A stretch of DNA of 64,000 nucleotides from Oerskovia turbata. GTDB taxonomy: Bacteria; Actinomycetota; Actinomycetes; Actinomycetales; Cellulomonadaceae. The translations under genes and the position numbers were made by a program. The notes below the pieces were generated by a model. It was not told the DNA's origin. It saw only the letters and a list, made by a program, of their open reading frames with translations, and made no database searches. The DNA is taken from NCBI RefSeq assembly GCF_000718325.1, contig NZ_JOFV01000005.1, forward strand, positions 317,847-381,846. The letters are read 5' to 3'. Positions 24,776 through 34,135 of the stretch are shown here, in pieces; the stretch's first letter is position 1; the number at the start of each line of letters is the position of its first letter.

Positions 24776-26308
24776 TCAGACCAGCGCGGCCTTGGCGACC
24801 TTGAAGGTGTTGGTGCGGGGCAGGTCGTCGACGACCTCCACGATCGTGGGGACCTTGAAGTCCGCGAGGTGGGCGGCGCAGTGCGCGCGCACCTGCGCCA
24901 CGGTGACGACCTGGCCCGGGACGAGCACGACGAACGCCTTGACGGCCTCGTCGTGCACGGGGTCGGGGACGCCGATCACGGCGGCCTCGGCGACGGCCGG
25001 GTGCCGGGTGAGCACCTCCTCGACCTCGGTCGGGGAGACGTTCTCGCCCGAGCGCTTGACGAAGTGCGCGCGGCGGTCGACGAACCAGTGCCAGCCGTCG
25101 GCGTCCACGCGACCGAGGTCGCCCGTGCGGAACCAGCCCTCGGGGGTGATCGCGGCCGCCGTGGCCTCGGGGTCGCGGAAGTACTCCTTCATGAGCGTGC
25201 GGCCGGGCACCCCGCGCACCTGGATCTCGCCCACGGTGTCGACCGGGACCTCGTGCCCGTCGCCGTCGGCGATGCGCACCTCGTACCCGAGGCCCACGCG
25301 GCCCACGGACGGCCAGCGGCGCTCGCCCACGGGCGGGTCCGTGAGGACCCCGACGAGGGTCTCGCTCGTGCCGTAGGAGTTGAGGAGGCGCACCCCGAAG
25401 CGCTGCTCGTAGGCGGCCTTCTCCTCGTCCGTGACGGGCAGGTAGTAGAGGATCTCGCGCACCTGGTGGTCACGCTCGTCCGGGGCGACGGGCTGGAGCA
25501 TGGTCGTGCGCAGCATCATGGCGATGCTCTGCACCACGGTCGCGCGGTGCTCACGCACCTGCCCCCAGAACCGCCGCGCGCTGAACCGCTCGACGGCGAC
25601 CAGGGTCGCCCCGGCCGTGAGCACGGGCATGAGGGCGTTGAGCTGGAAGTTCACGTGGCACGCGGGCATGGTCGTCAGGAGCCGGTCCTGCGCCGTCATC
25701 GTGGCCTGCCAGTCGACGAACAGCCCGCTGAACAGCAGGTTCGCGTGGGTCAGCACGACGCCCTTGGGACACGCGGTGGAACCGGACGTGAAGACGATGC
25801 CGACCGGGTCCTCGCTCGCGAGCGGGACGCGGTCCACCAGGACGTCCGGCTGGGCGTCGCGGGCGGGGCCGTACGGCGTGGTGCCGGGGACGTCGTGCTG
25901 CGCGCGGGCGAGCAGGATGCGCGGGTCGCCGGCGTAGCCGTCCTCGGGCAGGACGTCGGGCTCGGCGACCACGACGCGCGCCCCGACCCGGCGCTGGACG
26001 TCGTTGCACTCGGTCGCCGTGCTGCGGGGGTGGAACGGGACGCTGACGGCGCCGACGAGCGCCAGGCCGAAGAGGCACTCGAGCATCTCGGGGCAGTTGC
26101 CGAGGTGGACGCCGACGTGGTCGCCCGGGGCGACGCCCCAGGAGCGGAAGAGGTTGGCCGTGCGGACGATCCGCACGGCGAACTGGCCGTACGTCCACTC
26201 CCTCACGACGCTGTCCCGGTCCTCGAAGACGAGGAAGGTCCTGTCCGCTGAGGTGCGGGCGAGCTCCTCCCACAGGTCTCGCAGCGTCCTGTTCCCCACG
26301 ATGTCCAT
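24776..26308 (-). CDS. caiC: CaiC-like acyl-CoA ligase (crotonobetaine/carnitine-CoA ligase type)
   Basis: The 510-residue AMP-forming ligase resembles Escherichia coli CaiC along its whole length as I remember that sequence: MDIVGNRTLRDLWEEL, RTANLFRSWGVAPGDHV, the P-loop FTSGSTACPKGVVLTHANL, FSARRFWGQVREHRATV, RFGVRLLNSYGTSETLVG, RRWPSVGRVG and DRRAHFVKRSGENVS. It would activate a carboxylate (in E. coli carnitine, crotonobetaine or butyrobetaine) with ATP and CoA. I chose ATG 26308 because CaiC starts MDI; a GTG at 26317 with AGGAA upstream is an alternative. Ninety-four bases separate it from caiB. Confidence 0.88.
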   Translation of the reverse strand: MDIVGNRTLRDLWEELARTSADRTFLVFEDRDSVVREWTYGQFAVRIVRTANLFRSWGVAPGDHVGVHLGNCPEMLECLFGLALVGAVSVPFHPRSTATECNDVQRRVGARVVVAEPDVLPEDGYAGDPRILLARAQHDVPGTTPYGPARDAQPDVLVDRVPLASEDPVGIVFTSGSTACPKGVVLTHANLLFSGLFVDWQATMTAQDRLLTTMPACHVNFQLNALMPVLTAGATLVAVERFSARRFWGQVREHRATVVQSIAMMLRTTMLQPVAPDERDHQVREILYYLPVTDEEKAAYEQRFGVRLLNSYGTSETLVGVLTDPPVGERRWPSVGRVGLGYEVRIADGDGHEVPVDTVGEIQVRGVPGRTLMKEYFRDPEATAAAITPEGWFRTGDLGRVDADGWHWFVDRRAHFVKRSGENVSPTEVEEVLTRHPAVAEAAVIGVPDPVHDEAVKAFVVLVPGQVVTVAQVRAHCAAHLADFKVPTIVEVVDDLPRTNTFKVAKAALV

Positions 26309-26402
26309 CCACCTCACCCGTTCCTCGGTGCGCCCGGTTCTCCGGGCGCGCTGTGTCGGTCGGCGGGTGCGCGCGGTCCTCGTCCCGCGCGCACCCGATC
26401 GC

Positions 26403-27608
26403 TCAGCCCCTGCGGATCGTGCCGTTCTCGGCGAGTGCCTGGATCTGCTCGGGGGTCCAGCCGGCCTCGGTCAGCACGGCGTCGGTGTCCATGCCGAGCG
26501 AGGGCATGGGGCGCCAGATCCTGCCGGGGTTGCGGGAGAACTTGGGCACGATGCCGACCCCCTTGACGGGCGTCCCGTCGAGCGTGTCCCACTCGACGAT
26601 CGCCTCGCGCTGGGCGACGTGGTCCTCGGCGAGGAGCTGGTCGAACTCCAGCACGGCGTTGGCGGCGATCCCGACGGCGGAGAACTCCTCCTCGAGCTCG
26701 ACGGCCTTCTGCGTGAGGCAGAACGCGTCCAGGTGGCGCTCGATGAGCTCGGCCTGCGGTCCGTCGAGCCACAGGGCGCTGGTGTCCTCGGGGTACTCCT
26801 CGGTGCCCCAGAGGTGTCCCAGGCCGATGCGCTCCAGCAGGTACTTGTTCTGCTTGACGCCGTAGACGCACAGGCCCACGAAGCCGTCCGACGTGCGGTA
26901 CTCGCCGATCCCGCACAGGTTGGGGTGGCGGGCGCCAGGGCGCGGGTAGACGGTGCCCGCGTTGAGGAAGTCCATCATGTAGTAGGCCCCGACCCGCATG
27001 AGGACCTCGTACATCGCGACGTCGACGCTCTCGCCCTGGCCGGTCGTGCGCGCCTTCTGCAGCGCGGCGAGCGCGGACGAGGTCACCATGAGCGACGTGA
27101 AGTAGTCGCCCACGTACGGCACCGCGGCCATGGGCTGATCGGGGGTGCCGTTCTGCGCCATGTACCCGCTGTAGGCCTGGACCGTGAGGTCGTACGCGGC
27201 GCGGTTGACGCGCGTCTCGACGCCGTACTGGCCGAAGCCCGAGACGTGCACGATGACCAGGCGCGGGTTGTGCTCCCACAGGATCTCGTCGGTGATCCCT
27301 CGGCGGGCGTAGGTGGGGCCCTTGGAGGACTCGATGAAGACGTCCGCGTCCTTGACGAGCGAGAACAGGACCTCGCGGCCCTCCTCGGTGAACGGGTTCA
27401 TCGAGATCGAGCGCTGGTTGCGCCGTTCCATCTCCTTGACGAAGGTGGTGTCGCGCATCGAGTCACCCGTGCGCGTGTTCTCGATCCAGACGACGTCGGC
27501 GCCCCACTCGGCCATGACGGCGGCCGCGGACGGGGCGGCGATCTCGACCGCCGAGTAGACGACCTTGACGCCCTCGAGGACGCCGAAGCCCGGGATCGGG
27601 CCGGACAT
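26403..27608 (-). CDS. caiB: CaiB-like class III CoA-transferase
   Basis: The 401-residue protein is collinear with E. coli CaiB (405 residues): LEGVKVVYSAVEIAAPSAA, AEWGADVVWIEN, SKGPTYARRGITDEILWEHNP, HVSGFGQYG, and PYVGDYF in which Asp168 corresponds to the catalytic Asp169 that forms the aspartyl-CoA anhydride. KFSRNPGRIWR and PSLGMDTDAVL near the end also match. CaiB moves CoA between betainyl-CoA species, so the cycle needs ATP only for priming. Its ATG overlaps the caiA stop (TGATG), which indicates coupled expression. Confidence 0.9.
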   Translation of the reverse strand: MSGPIPGFGVLEGVKVVYSAVEIAAPSAAAVMAEWGADVVWIENTRTGDSMRDTTFVKEMERRNQRSISMNPFTEEGREVLFSLVKDADVFIESSKGPTYARRGITDEILWEHNPRLVIVHVSGFGQYGVETRVNRAAYDLTVQAYSGYMAQNGTPDQPMAAVPYVGDYFTSLMVTSSALAALQKARTTGQGESVDVAMYEVLMRVGAYYMMDFLNAGTVYPRPGARHPNLCGIGEYRTSDGFVGLCVYGVKQNKYLLERIGLGHLWGTEEYPEDTSALWLDGPQAELIERHLDAFCLTQKAVELEEEFSAVGIAANAVLEFDQLLAEDHVAQREAIVEWDTLDGTPVKGVGIVPKFSRNPGRIWRPMPSLGMDTDAVLTEAGWTPEQIQALAENGTIRRG

Positions 27609-28741
27609 CAGCGGTACTCCTTGAGTGCTGCGCGGCCGGCGGCGAGGATCATCATCTCGTCGGTGCCGCCGGAGATCCGCTCCACGCGCAGGTCGCGGTA
27701 GAAGCGGGCCACGCGGTGGTCGCCGGTGACGCCGATGCCGCCGAGCACCTGGATGGCGTCGTCCACGACCTCGGACGCGGCGCGCGTGCAGTACAGCTTG
27801 GCCATGGAGCAGTCGCCCTTGCCGAGCAGCCCGTTCTCGGCCTTCCAGGCGATCTCGTAGACCATGTTGCGCATGTTCGTGAGCTTGATCTTCATGTTCG
27901 CGAACTTCTCCTGGATGAGCTGGTAGCGGGCGATCGCCTCGCCGCCCTGCACCCGCTGGTTCGCGTAGCGTGCGGCGTCCTCGAACGCGCACAACGCCCA
28001 TCCGTAGTCGCACGCGGCGACGAGGAAGCGCTCCAGGTCGAAGTCCGCGACGGTGCGCGCGAAGCCCTCGCCCTCACCGCCGAACATGTCCTCCTCGCGG
28101 AGCTCGACGTCGTCGAGGTAGATCTCGCAGCACGAGTCCATGCGCAGGCCGAGCTTGTCGAGGGGCTCCTTGCTGATGCCGGGGAGCGTCATGTCGACGA
28201 AGAACTCGGAGTACTGGTCCATGTCCTCGGCGTTGCGCGCCATGACGACGAGGTAGGGCACGTGCTTGGACGACGTGATGAAGGTCTTGTGGCCGTTGAG
28301 GTAGATCTTGCCGTCGCGGCGCGTGTAGGTCGTGGACATCTTGGCGAAGCTCGAGCCGGCGCCCGGCTCCGTCATCGCGAAGTTCCAGATCTGCTTGCCG
28401 GTGCCGACCAGGGCGAGGATCTTCTCGATCTGCTCGGGGCTGCCGACGCGCAGGACGGTCTCGAGCGTGGGGAGCTGGTAGAGCACGTACGTGGGGACGC
28501 CGAGGCGTCCGAGCTCCTCCCAGACCGCCGCGATCGTGGTCCAGCCGGCGTCGAGGCCGCCGCGGTCCTCGGGCAGGAGGATCGTGTCGACGCCGAGCTC
28601 GGCGAGCTCGGCGACGAACCGCTCCGGGTACTCGTGGTCCTTGTCGCACCGGGCGAAGTAGGTGTCCCAGTTCTCGCGGGCCATGAGCTCGCGGATTGCC
28701 TGGACCATCAGTTCCTGGTCCTCGGTGAGGGAGAAGTCCAT
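27608..28741 (-). CDS. caiA: CaiA-like acyl-CoA dehydrogenase (crotonobetainyl-CoA reductase type)
   Basis: The 377-residue flavoprotein is collinear with E. coli CaiA (380 residues): [105 protein letters not shown], and [28 protein letters not shown]. CaiA reduces crotonobetainyl-CoA to butyrobetainyl-CoA using electrons from FixABCX. These stretches are far closer to CaiA than to beta-oxidation dehydrogenases, judged by eye from memory. The start ATG is 28741 and the gene overlaps caiB. Confidence 0.9.
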   Translation of the reverse strand: MDFSLTEDQELMVQAIRELMARENWDTYFARCDKDHEYPERFVAELAELGVDTILLPEDRGGLDAGWTTIAAVWEELGRLGVPTYVLYQLPTLETVLRVGSPEQIEKILALVGTGKQIWNFAMTEPGAGSSFAKMSTTYTRRDGKIYLNGHKTFITSSKHVPYLVVMARNAEDMDQYSEFFVDMTLPGISKEPLDKLGLRMDSCCEIYLDDVELREEDMFGGEGEGFARTVADFDLERFLVAACDYGWALCAFEDAARYANQRVQGGEAIARYQLIQEKFANMKIKLTNMRNMVYEIAWKAENGLLGKGDCSMAKLYCTRAASEVVDDAIQVLGGIGVTGDHRVARFYRDLRVERISGGTDEMMILAAGRAALKEYR

Positions 28742-28784
28742 GAGAGGGCCTTTCGTTCGGGGTGGTGGGGGAGTCGTGGTGCGC

Positions 28785-29750
28785 TCAGACGAGCGCGGCG
28801 GCCACGCGCCGGTGGAACGCGGCGCCCTCCGCGAGGACCTCGCGGGCCTCGGGCAGCATCCGCGAGTGGTGCAGGAAGCCGTGCAGGACACCGTCGACGA
28901 CGTGCAGACGGTGCTCGACGCCGTGCGCGGCGAGCAGCGCGGCGAGTGCTCGGCTGTCGTCGAGCAGGGGGTCGAGGGCGCTCGCCACGAGGTACGTCGG
29001 AGGGATGCCCTGCGAGAGGTCCGCGGAGAGGCAGTCCAGGGACGGGCTGCGAAGGTCCTGCGGGCCCGAGGTGTAGGCAGCCAGGTAGCCGTCGAGGTCC
29101 TCCGGTGCCAGCCCGTCCCACGCCCCGCCGAACAGTCGGCGGGACACGGAGTCGCGCAGGCCGAAGAGGCCGTAGTAGAGCAGGAGCGACTCGACCGCGG
29201 GGCCGCCGTGGTCGCGGAGCCAAAGGGTCGCGGCGAGCGCCAGGTTGGCCCCGCCGGAGTCGCCGGCGAACGCGACTCGTCCACCGGTGACCCCGATCTC
29301 GTTCGCGTGCTCCGCCACATGACGGGCGACGGCTGCGCACTCCTCGACGGCCTGCGGGAGCTTCGCCTCGGGGGACAGGGCGTAGTCCACACCGACGACC
29401 ACGGCCCCGGTCGCGTCCGCGAGGGCACGCATGATGCGGTCGTGCGTGTCGAGGCTCCCGACGACGAAGCCGCCGCCGTGGACGTAGAGGAGGGCGGCGC
29501 CGTCGACCTGCTGGACGGGGTGGTACCGGCGGATCCGGACCGGCCCGTACGGCCCGGCCACGGTGTCGTCGACGGTCCGCGCCATGCGGGGGCCGCCCTC
29601 GTTCCAGTACACGCGCTCGGTGGCGTACCGGCAGCGCTGCTCGCGGACGGTGGCGTCCGGGGCGAGCGCCGGTCCCTGGAGCCGCTCCTGGAGGGTGAGG
29701 ACCTCACGCATGCGGGGCGTCAGGCGGGCGAGGACGTCGACGGCGGACAT
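28785..29750 (-). CDS. aes: Aes-like acetyl esterase (hormone-sensitive-lipase family)
   Basis: The 321-residue alpha/beta hydrolase has the HSL-family oxyanion motif [17 protein letters not shown], the nucleophile [10 protein letters not shown], the acid in [13 protein letters not shown] and the His in [13 protein letters not shown]. It is strikingly like E. coli Aes, sharing [17 protein letters not shown] and [19 protein letters not shown]. Aes cleaves short-chain acyl esters. It lies between MFS 1 and caiA; its ATG overlaps the MFS stop (TGATG). In this setting it could release a free hydroxy acid from an imported O-acyl ester, for example an acylcarnitine-type compound, which is an inference. 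Confidence 0.9.
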   Translation of the reverse strand: MSAVDVLARLTPRMREVLTLQERLQGPALAPDATVREQRCRYATERVYWNEGGPRMARTVDDTVAGPYGPVRIRRYHPVQQVDGAALLYVHGGGFVVGSLDTHDRIMRALADATGAVVVGVDYALSPEAKLPQAVEECAAVARHVAEHANEIGVTGGRVAFAGDSGGANLALAATLWLRDHGGPAVESLLLYYGLFGLRDSVSRRLFGGAWDGLAPEDLDGYLAAYTSGPQDLRSPSLDCLSADLSQGIPPTYLVASALDPLLDDSRALAALLAAHGVEHRLHVVDGVLHGFLHHSRMLPEAREVLAEGAAFHRRVAAALV

Positions 29751-31126
29751 CAGGCGTTCACGGGCTCGGGCTCGGCGGACTCGCCGGCGGCGAGAGCCTG
29801 TGCGGCCTCGTACCGCGCGTCGAGCTTCGCCTGGTTGGTGCGCACGTAGCGGTTGAGCAGCAGCGCGCAGGCGGACGCGACGACGGCGGAGCCCACGAGG
29901 ATCCAGAAGATCTGCGGGTAGGCCGCGCCTTCGTTCCCAGCGGCGTCGGCCTTGTCGATGATCGAGCCGAACCAGGTGCTCGAGAAGGTGTCCGGCAGGA
30001 AGCCGACGAGCGACACGACCCCGGTCGCGGCACCGAACGCGGCGAGCGGGACCTTGCCCTCGGTGAGCTGGGACGACACGATGCCGAACACCCCGTTGGC
30101 GATGAAGCCGAGCGCGACGCCGATCAGCGCGACGGACAGGATCAGGCCGGTGCCGGCGGGCAGGACGCCCGGCACGGGCACGATCGCGAGCACGGCGATG
30201 CCGGCGGCGGCGATCAGCGAACCGATCCAGATGACACGCGACGGCTTCTTCGCCCGGAAGGCGAGGGCGCCGAAGACGGGGCCGGCGAACAGGGTCACGC
30301 CGTACTGGCGCAGGACGCTGAGGATGTTGTTGAGCGTGGCGTCGGCGCCGAGGTAGGTCAGGTAGGTCGTCGCGTAGTTGACGCCCGTGTAGTAGAAGTA
30401 CACGAAGAAGACGGTGACCGCGGTGATGAGAACGACGGGGTTCGTCAGGGCGCGCCCGGTGTCGACGAGGACCTGCTTGGCGGAGCGGACGCTGCCGATC
30501 TCGCCCTCGAACTTCGGGATCATGACGAACGCGAGCACGCCGAGCAGGAGGATGAGCACGGCGTAGAAGAGGAGGAAGGTCCGGAAGGCGCCGGCGGCGT
30601 CGCCCGCCGCGCGGGCGAGGACCCAGGTGCCGACGAGGCCGGCGAGGAAGCCCGCGAGGCCGTAGAAGCCGTAGCTGATGCCGATGTTGCGCGAGTACTC
30701 GTTCTCGGCCGAGACCAACCGCACGAGCTTGTAGCGGCAGCCCCACCACAGCAGGATCGTGGTGATGCCCATGGCGACGAAGATCAGCAGGAGCGTGCCG
30801 TAGGACGGCAGCATCGCGTACCAAAAGGTCAGGGCCGCGGTGAGGACGAACCCGGTCGAGCACAGGGTGCGCATGCGGACGCGGTCGGCGACGAGGCCCG
30901 AGGGCAGGTAGCAGATCGTCGCGGTGATGGCGTAGGCGCCGAGCAGTGCGCCGATCTGCGTGTTGGACAGGCCGAGCGCGGACTTCTGCGCGTCGTAGAA
31001 GGCCTGCTTCAGGTAGGCCGGGCCGTAGATGGTGCTGCTCCCGGCGCTGACCAGGATCAGGATGAACCACCGACGGAAGGTCGTGAGGTCCGCGGCCTTC
31101 TTCTCTCCTTTGGCGACGATCGCCAT
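29750..31126 (-). CDS. MFS transporter, first gene of the cai/fix-like operon
   Basis: The 458-residue protein has about twelve membrane helices, starting RRWFILILVSAGSSTIYGPAYLK and with SGLVADRVRMRTLC in loop 2-3 in place of the usual G-x-x-x-D-R-x-G-R motif. It looks like the YihN-type/organophosphate-antiporter-like MFS group rather than a BCCT carrier, which is what CaiT is. Substrate unknown; uptake of the operon's substrate or exchange of product is inferred. GAGGAGGGCAC lies just before ATG 31126. Confidence 0.9.
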   Translation of the reverse strand: MAIVAKGEKKAADLTTFRRWFILILVSAGSSTIYGPAYLKQAFYDAQKSALGLSNTQIGALLGAYAITATICYLPSGLVADRVRMRTLCSTGFVLTAALTFWYAMLPSYGTLLLIFVAMGITTILLWWGCRYKLVRLVSAENEYSRNIGISYGFYGLAGFLAGLVGTWVLARAAGDAAGAFRTFLLFYAVLILLLGVLAFVMIPKFEGEIGSVRSAKQVLVDTGRALTNPVVLITAVTVFFVYFYYTGVNYATTYLTYLGADATLNNILSVLRQYGVTLFAGPVFGALAFRAKKPSRVIWIGSLIAAAGIAVLAIVPVPGVLPAGTGLILSVALIGVALGFIANGVFGIVSSQLTEGKVPLAAFGAATGVVSLVGFLPDTFSSTWFGSIIDKADAAGNEGAAYPQIFWILVGSAVVASACALLLNRYVRTNQAKLDARYEAAQALAAGESAEPEPVNA

Positions 31127-31523
31127 GTGCCCTCCTCAGAGCTGTCACGCACTCTCGTAGTGCGACGTGGACCACACTGCGCTCTCGAGGAGATGACAAG
31201 GGAGGGTTTCGGCGTCATGACGACAAGGTGCGTAGGGGGTGCTGCGGACCTGAGTAGAGGAGCGGCCGAGCTTGAGTGCGCGAACCTGCTTACCGGGCGG
31301 TCGGTTTCAACGGGAAGGCTCGCGAGGCCCGGAAACAAGCGGCTTGTACTTTTCTTCACAAGAAGTGGCGTACGTGCTCCGGTACGACCGGGCCCCCGGC
31401 AGGGGGCCGACGACGGCCCGGGCGCTCCCGGAGACCACGACGGCCGGTGCCGCACCCCGTGGGGGCTGCACCGGCCGCCGGGCCGCTCGAACGTGACGCC
31501 GCGAGACCCGCGGCGCCCACGTG
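31127..31523 (-). promoter_or_regulatory. Leader and promoter region of the cai/fix-like operon
   Basis: This 397-bp gap contains no gene that I can support. It holds several dyads: GCACTCTCGTAGTGC at 31151-31165, ACCGGGCGGTCGGT at 31292-31305 (12 of 14 positions fit the TetR-type palindrome ACCGACCGGTCGGT) and a perfect 13-bp palindrome ACAAGCGGCTTGT at 31335-31347. The stretch around 31330-31380 is locally AT-richer. I cannot name a convincing -35/-10 pair. The distal end carries the terminator of the M13 peptidase gene. Confidence 0.55.
31441..31477 (-). terminator. Terminator of the M13 peptidase gene
   Basis: A 10-bp outer stem (31441-31450 with 31468-31477) encloses a C/G-rich inner stem, about 45 bp after the peptidase stop in its direction of transcription. 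Confidence 0.65.
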
Positions 31524-33578
31524 TCACCAGATGCGGACGCGCTCCGTGGGGGCGAGGTACAGCGCGTCGGACTCCGCCACGTCGTACGCCTCGTAGAACT
31601 CGTCGAGGTTGCGCACCACGCCGTTGCAGCGGAACTCGTTGGGCGCGTGCGGGTCGGTCGCGAGTCGGCGCACGATCTCCTCGTCGCGGCCCTTCGCCTG
31701 CCACACCTGCGCCCAGCCGAGGAACACTCGCTCGATGCCCGTCAGGCCGTCGACCACGGGCGCCTCGGACAGCGGACGGCCCAGCGCGATCCGGTAGGCC
31801 TTGAGCGCGATCGACAGCCCGCCCAGGTCCCCGATGTTCTCCCCGATCGTCAGCGCGCCGTTGACGTGCGGGCCGTCGTCGGGCAGCTGGACGGGGCGGA
31901 ACGCGTCGTACTGCGCGATGAGGGCCTTGGTGCGGACCTCGAACTCGGCCCGGTCCTGCGGCGTCCACCAGTCCTCGAGGCGGCCGTCGCCGTCGTACTT
32001 GGAGCCCTGGTCGTCGAACCCGTGCCCGATCTCGTGGCCGATCACGGCCCCGATCCCGCCGTAGTTGACCGCGTCCTCGGCGTCCGGGTCGAAGAACGGC
32101 GGCTGGAGGATCGCCGCAGGGAAGACGATCTCGTTCATGCCCGGGTTGTAGTACGCGTTGACCGTCTGCGGGGTCATGAACCACTCGTCGCGGTCGAGCG
32201 GCTTGCCGATCTTGCCCAGCTCGCGGTCCTGGTCGAACGCGTTCGAGCGGCGCACGTTGCCCAGCAGGTCGTCGGCCTCGATCACGAGGGCCGAGTAGTC
32301 GCGCCACTTCACGGGGTACCCGATCTTGGGCGTGAAGGCCTCGAGCTTGGCGAGCGCCTTGACCTTGGTCTCCTCGGTCATCCAGTCGAGGCCCTCGATG
32401 GACTCGCGGTAGGCCGCGACGAGGTACGCGACGAGCTCCTCCATGCGCGCCTTGTGCGCGGGCGGGAAGTGCCGCTCGACGTACACCGCGCCCACAGCCT
32501 CGCCCAGGGCGCCCTCGACGAGCGAGACTCCGCGCTTCCAGCGCTCACGGACCTCCTGCGCCCCCGACAGCGTGCGGCCGTAGAAGTCGAAGTTCGCCTC
32601 GACCAGCTCGTCCGTGAGGTACGGCGCGCGCGCCGAGACCAGGTGGTACACGGCCCACAGCTTCCAGTCCTCGACCGGGACCGACTGCCACAGCTCCGCG
32701 AAGCCCGTCGCGAAGCCGGGCTCGCGGACCACGAGGGAGTCGAGCGAGCCGGCCGGGGCGCCCAGGGCCAGGACCCACGCGTGCCAGTCGAAGCCCGGGG
32801 CCGACTCGGCCAGGGCGCGCAGCGTCATGGGGTTGTACGTGAGGTCCGCGTCGCGGTCGCGCACGACGTCCCAGTGGTGCGCCGCGAGCTGCGTCTCGAG
32901 GGCCAGCACGCGCTCGGCCGCCTCCTCGGGGGAAGCGCCCCAGGTGTCCGCCGTGACGCCCGCGAGCGTGAGCATGCGCGCGACGTGCGGCGCGTACTTG
33001 GCGCGGATCTCCGCGTACTGGTCCTCGCGGTAGTACGCCTCGTCGGGCAGGCCCAGCCCGCCCTGATAGAGGTAGGCGACGTACTTCTCGGGGTCCTTGG
33101 CGTCGTTGTCGACCCAGAACCCGAACGCGCCCGCCCCGCCCGTGCGCTGCAATGCACCCAGGGCCCCCGTGAGCTCGGCCTGGTTCGTGGCGGCGGCGAT
33201 CAGCGCGAGGTCCGGCGCGAGCGGGCTCACGCCGCGCGCCTCGATCGTGTCGGTGTCCATGAAGCTCGCGAAGAGCGCGCCGATCTGCGCCTGGACGCCC
33301 GTGGCGTTCCCGGCCTCGACCGCGGCCGCGGCGTCGTTGATGATCTCGCGCACGTGCTCCTCGGCCTGGTCGTGCAGCGCGCGGAACGCGCCGTCCATCG
33401 ACCGGTCGGCGGGGATCTCGTGGGTGGCGAGCCAGCGGCCGTTGACGTGCCGGTACAGGTCGTCCTGCGGGCGGACGGCCGGGTCGAGCGCGGACAGGTC
33501 GATGCCGGAGGCCGTCGTGCGCGCGGCGCCCGCGGCGCTCGCTGCCTGGTCCGCGGCGGAGGGTGAGGTCTGTGTCAT
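31524..33578 (-). CDS. pepO: M13-family zinc endopeptidase (PepO/neprilysin type)
   Basis: The 684-residue protein matches bacterial M13 peptidases: an N-terminal helical domain starting DDLYRHVNGRWLATHEIPADRS, VNAYYNPGMNEIVFPAAIL with the M13 substrate residues, the zinc site GHEIGHGFDDQGSKYD (HEIGH near residue 514) and the third ligand in GENIGDLGGL. No signal peptide is present, so it is cytoplasmic or released without Sec. It cleaves short peptides. It is transcribed towards the cai/fix-like operon but a terminator separates them. Confidence 0.95.
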   Translation of the reverse strand: MTQTSPSAADQAASAAGAARTTASGIDLSALDPAVRPQDDLYRHVNGRWLATHEIPADRSMDGAFRALHDQAEEHVREIINDAAAAVEAGNATGVQAQIGALFASFMDTDTIEARGVSPLAPDLALIAAATNQAELTGALGALQRTGGAGAFGFWVDNDAKDPEKYVAYLYQGGLGLPDEAYYREDQYAEIRAKYAPHVARMLTLAGVTADTWGASPEEAAERVLALETQLAAHHWDVVRDRDADLTYNPMTLRALAESAPGFDWHAWVLALGAPAGSLDSLVVREPGFATGFAELWQSVPVEDWKLWAVYHLVSARAPYLTDELVEANFDFYGRTLSGAQEVRERWKRGVSLVEGALGEAVGAVYVERHFPPAHKARMEELVAYLVAAYRESIEGLDWMTEETKVKALAKLEAFTPKIGYPVKWRDYSALVIEADDLLGNVRRSNAFDQDRELGKIGKPLDRDEWFMTPQTVNAYYNPGMNEIVFPAAILQPPFFDPDAEDAVNYGGIGAVIGHEIGHGFDDQGSKYDGDGRLEDWWTPQDRAEFEVRTKALIAQYDAFRPVQLPDDGPHVNGALTIGENIGDLGGLSIALKAYRIALGRPLSEAPVVDGLTGIERVFLGWAQVWQAKGRDEEIVRRLATDPHAPNEFRCNGVVRNLDEFYEAYDVAESDALYLAPTERVRIW

Positions 33579-33637
33579 GCGTCTCAGGTTATGCGAGCAG
33601 TGGCGCGGGCGGGGAGCAGATCGGGGATGATGGGGCC

Positions 33638-34096
33638 ATGCGCGTTCACATTGCAGCGGACCACGCGGGGTACGAGCTCAAGGCTCACCTCGTCACGCAC
33701 CTCAAGAGCTCGGGCCACGACGTCGTGGACCACGGCGCCCACGAGTACGACGCCCTCGACGACTACCCGTCGTTCTGCATCGCGGCCGGCGAGGCCGTCG
33801 TCGCGGAGCCGGGCAGCCTCGGCGTCGTGATCGGCGGCTCGGGCAACGGCGAGCAGATCGCCGCCAACAAGGTCGACGGCGTGCGTGCCGCCCTGGCCTG
33901 GAACCTCGACACCGCGAGGCTGGCCCGCCAGCACAACGACGCCAACGTCATCTCGGTCGGCGGGCGCCAGCACACGGTCGAGGAGGCCACGTCGTTCGTC
34001 GACGCGTTCCTCGCCGAGCCCTTCAGCGGCGACGCGCGCCACCAGCGCCGCATCGACCAGCTCGCGGCCTACGAGGCCTCGCGCCACCAGGCGTGA
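33638..34096 (+). CDS. rpiB: Ribose-5-phosphate isomerase B
   Basis: The 152-residue protein begins MRVHIAADHAGYELKAHL, the RpiB phosphate-binding start, and contains GVVIGGSGNGEQIAANKVDGVRAAL; the mycobacterial-type catalytic glutamate is the E in GNGEQ (enterobacterial RpiB has Cys at another position). It interconverts ribose 5-phosphate and ribulose 5-phosphate. Length is standard. The ATG at 33638 is 60 bp from the divergent M13 gene and 39 bp before the glycosylase gene, with which it is often paired in actinobacteria. Confidence 0.95.
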   Translation: MRVHIAADHAGYELKAHLVTHLKSSGHDVVDHGAHEYDALDDYPSFCIAAGEAVVAEPGSLGVVIGGSGNGEQIAANKVDGVRAALAWNLDTARLARQHNDANVISVGGRQHTVEEATSFVDAFLAEPFSGDARHQRRIDQLAAYEASRHQA

Positions 34097-34135
34097 CGTC
34101 GCCGCGTCGCGCGCGCACGGTGGACGGCGTGGCCC

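Noticed and set aside
19020..31126. Calling the operon a proven carnitine pathway
   Set aside because: CaiT, CaiD and CaiE are missing and the substrate cannot be read from sequence, so only 'cai-like' is justified.
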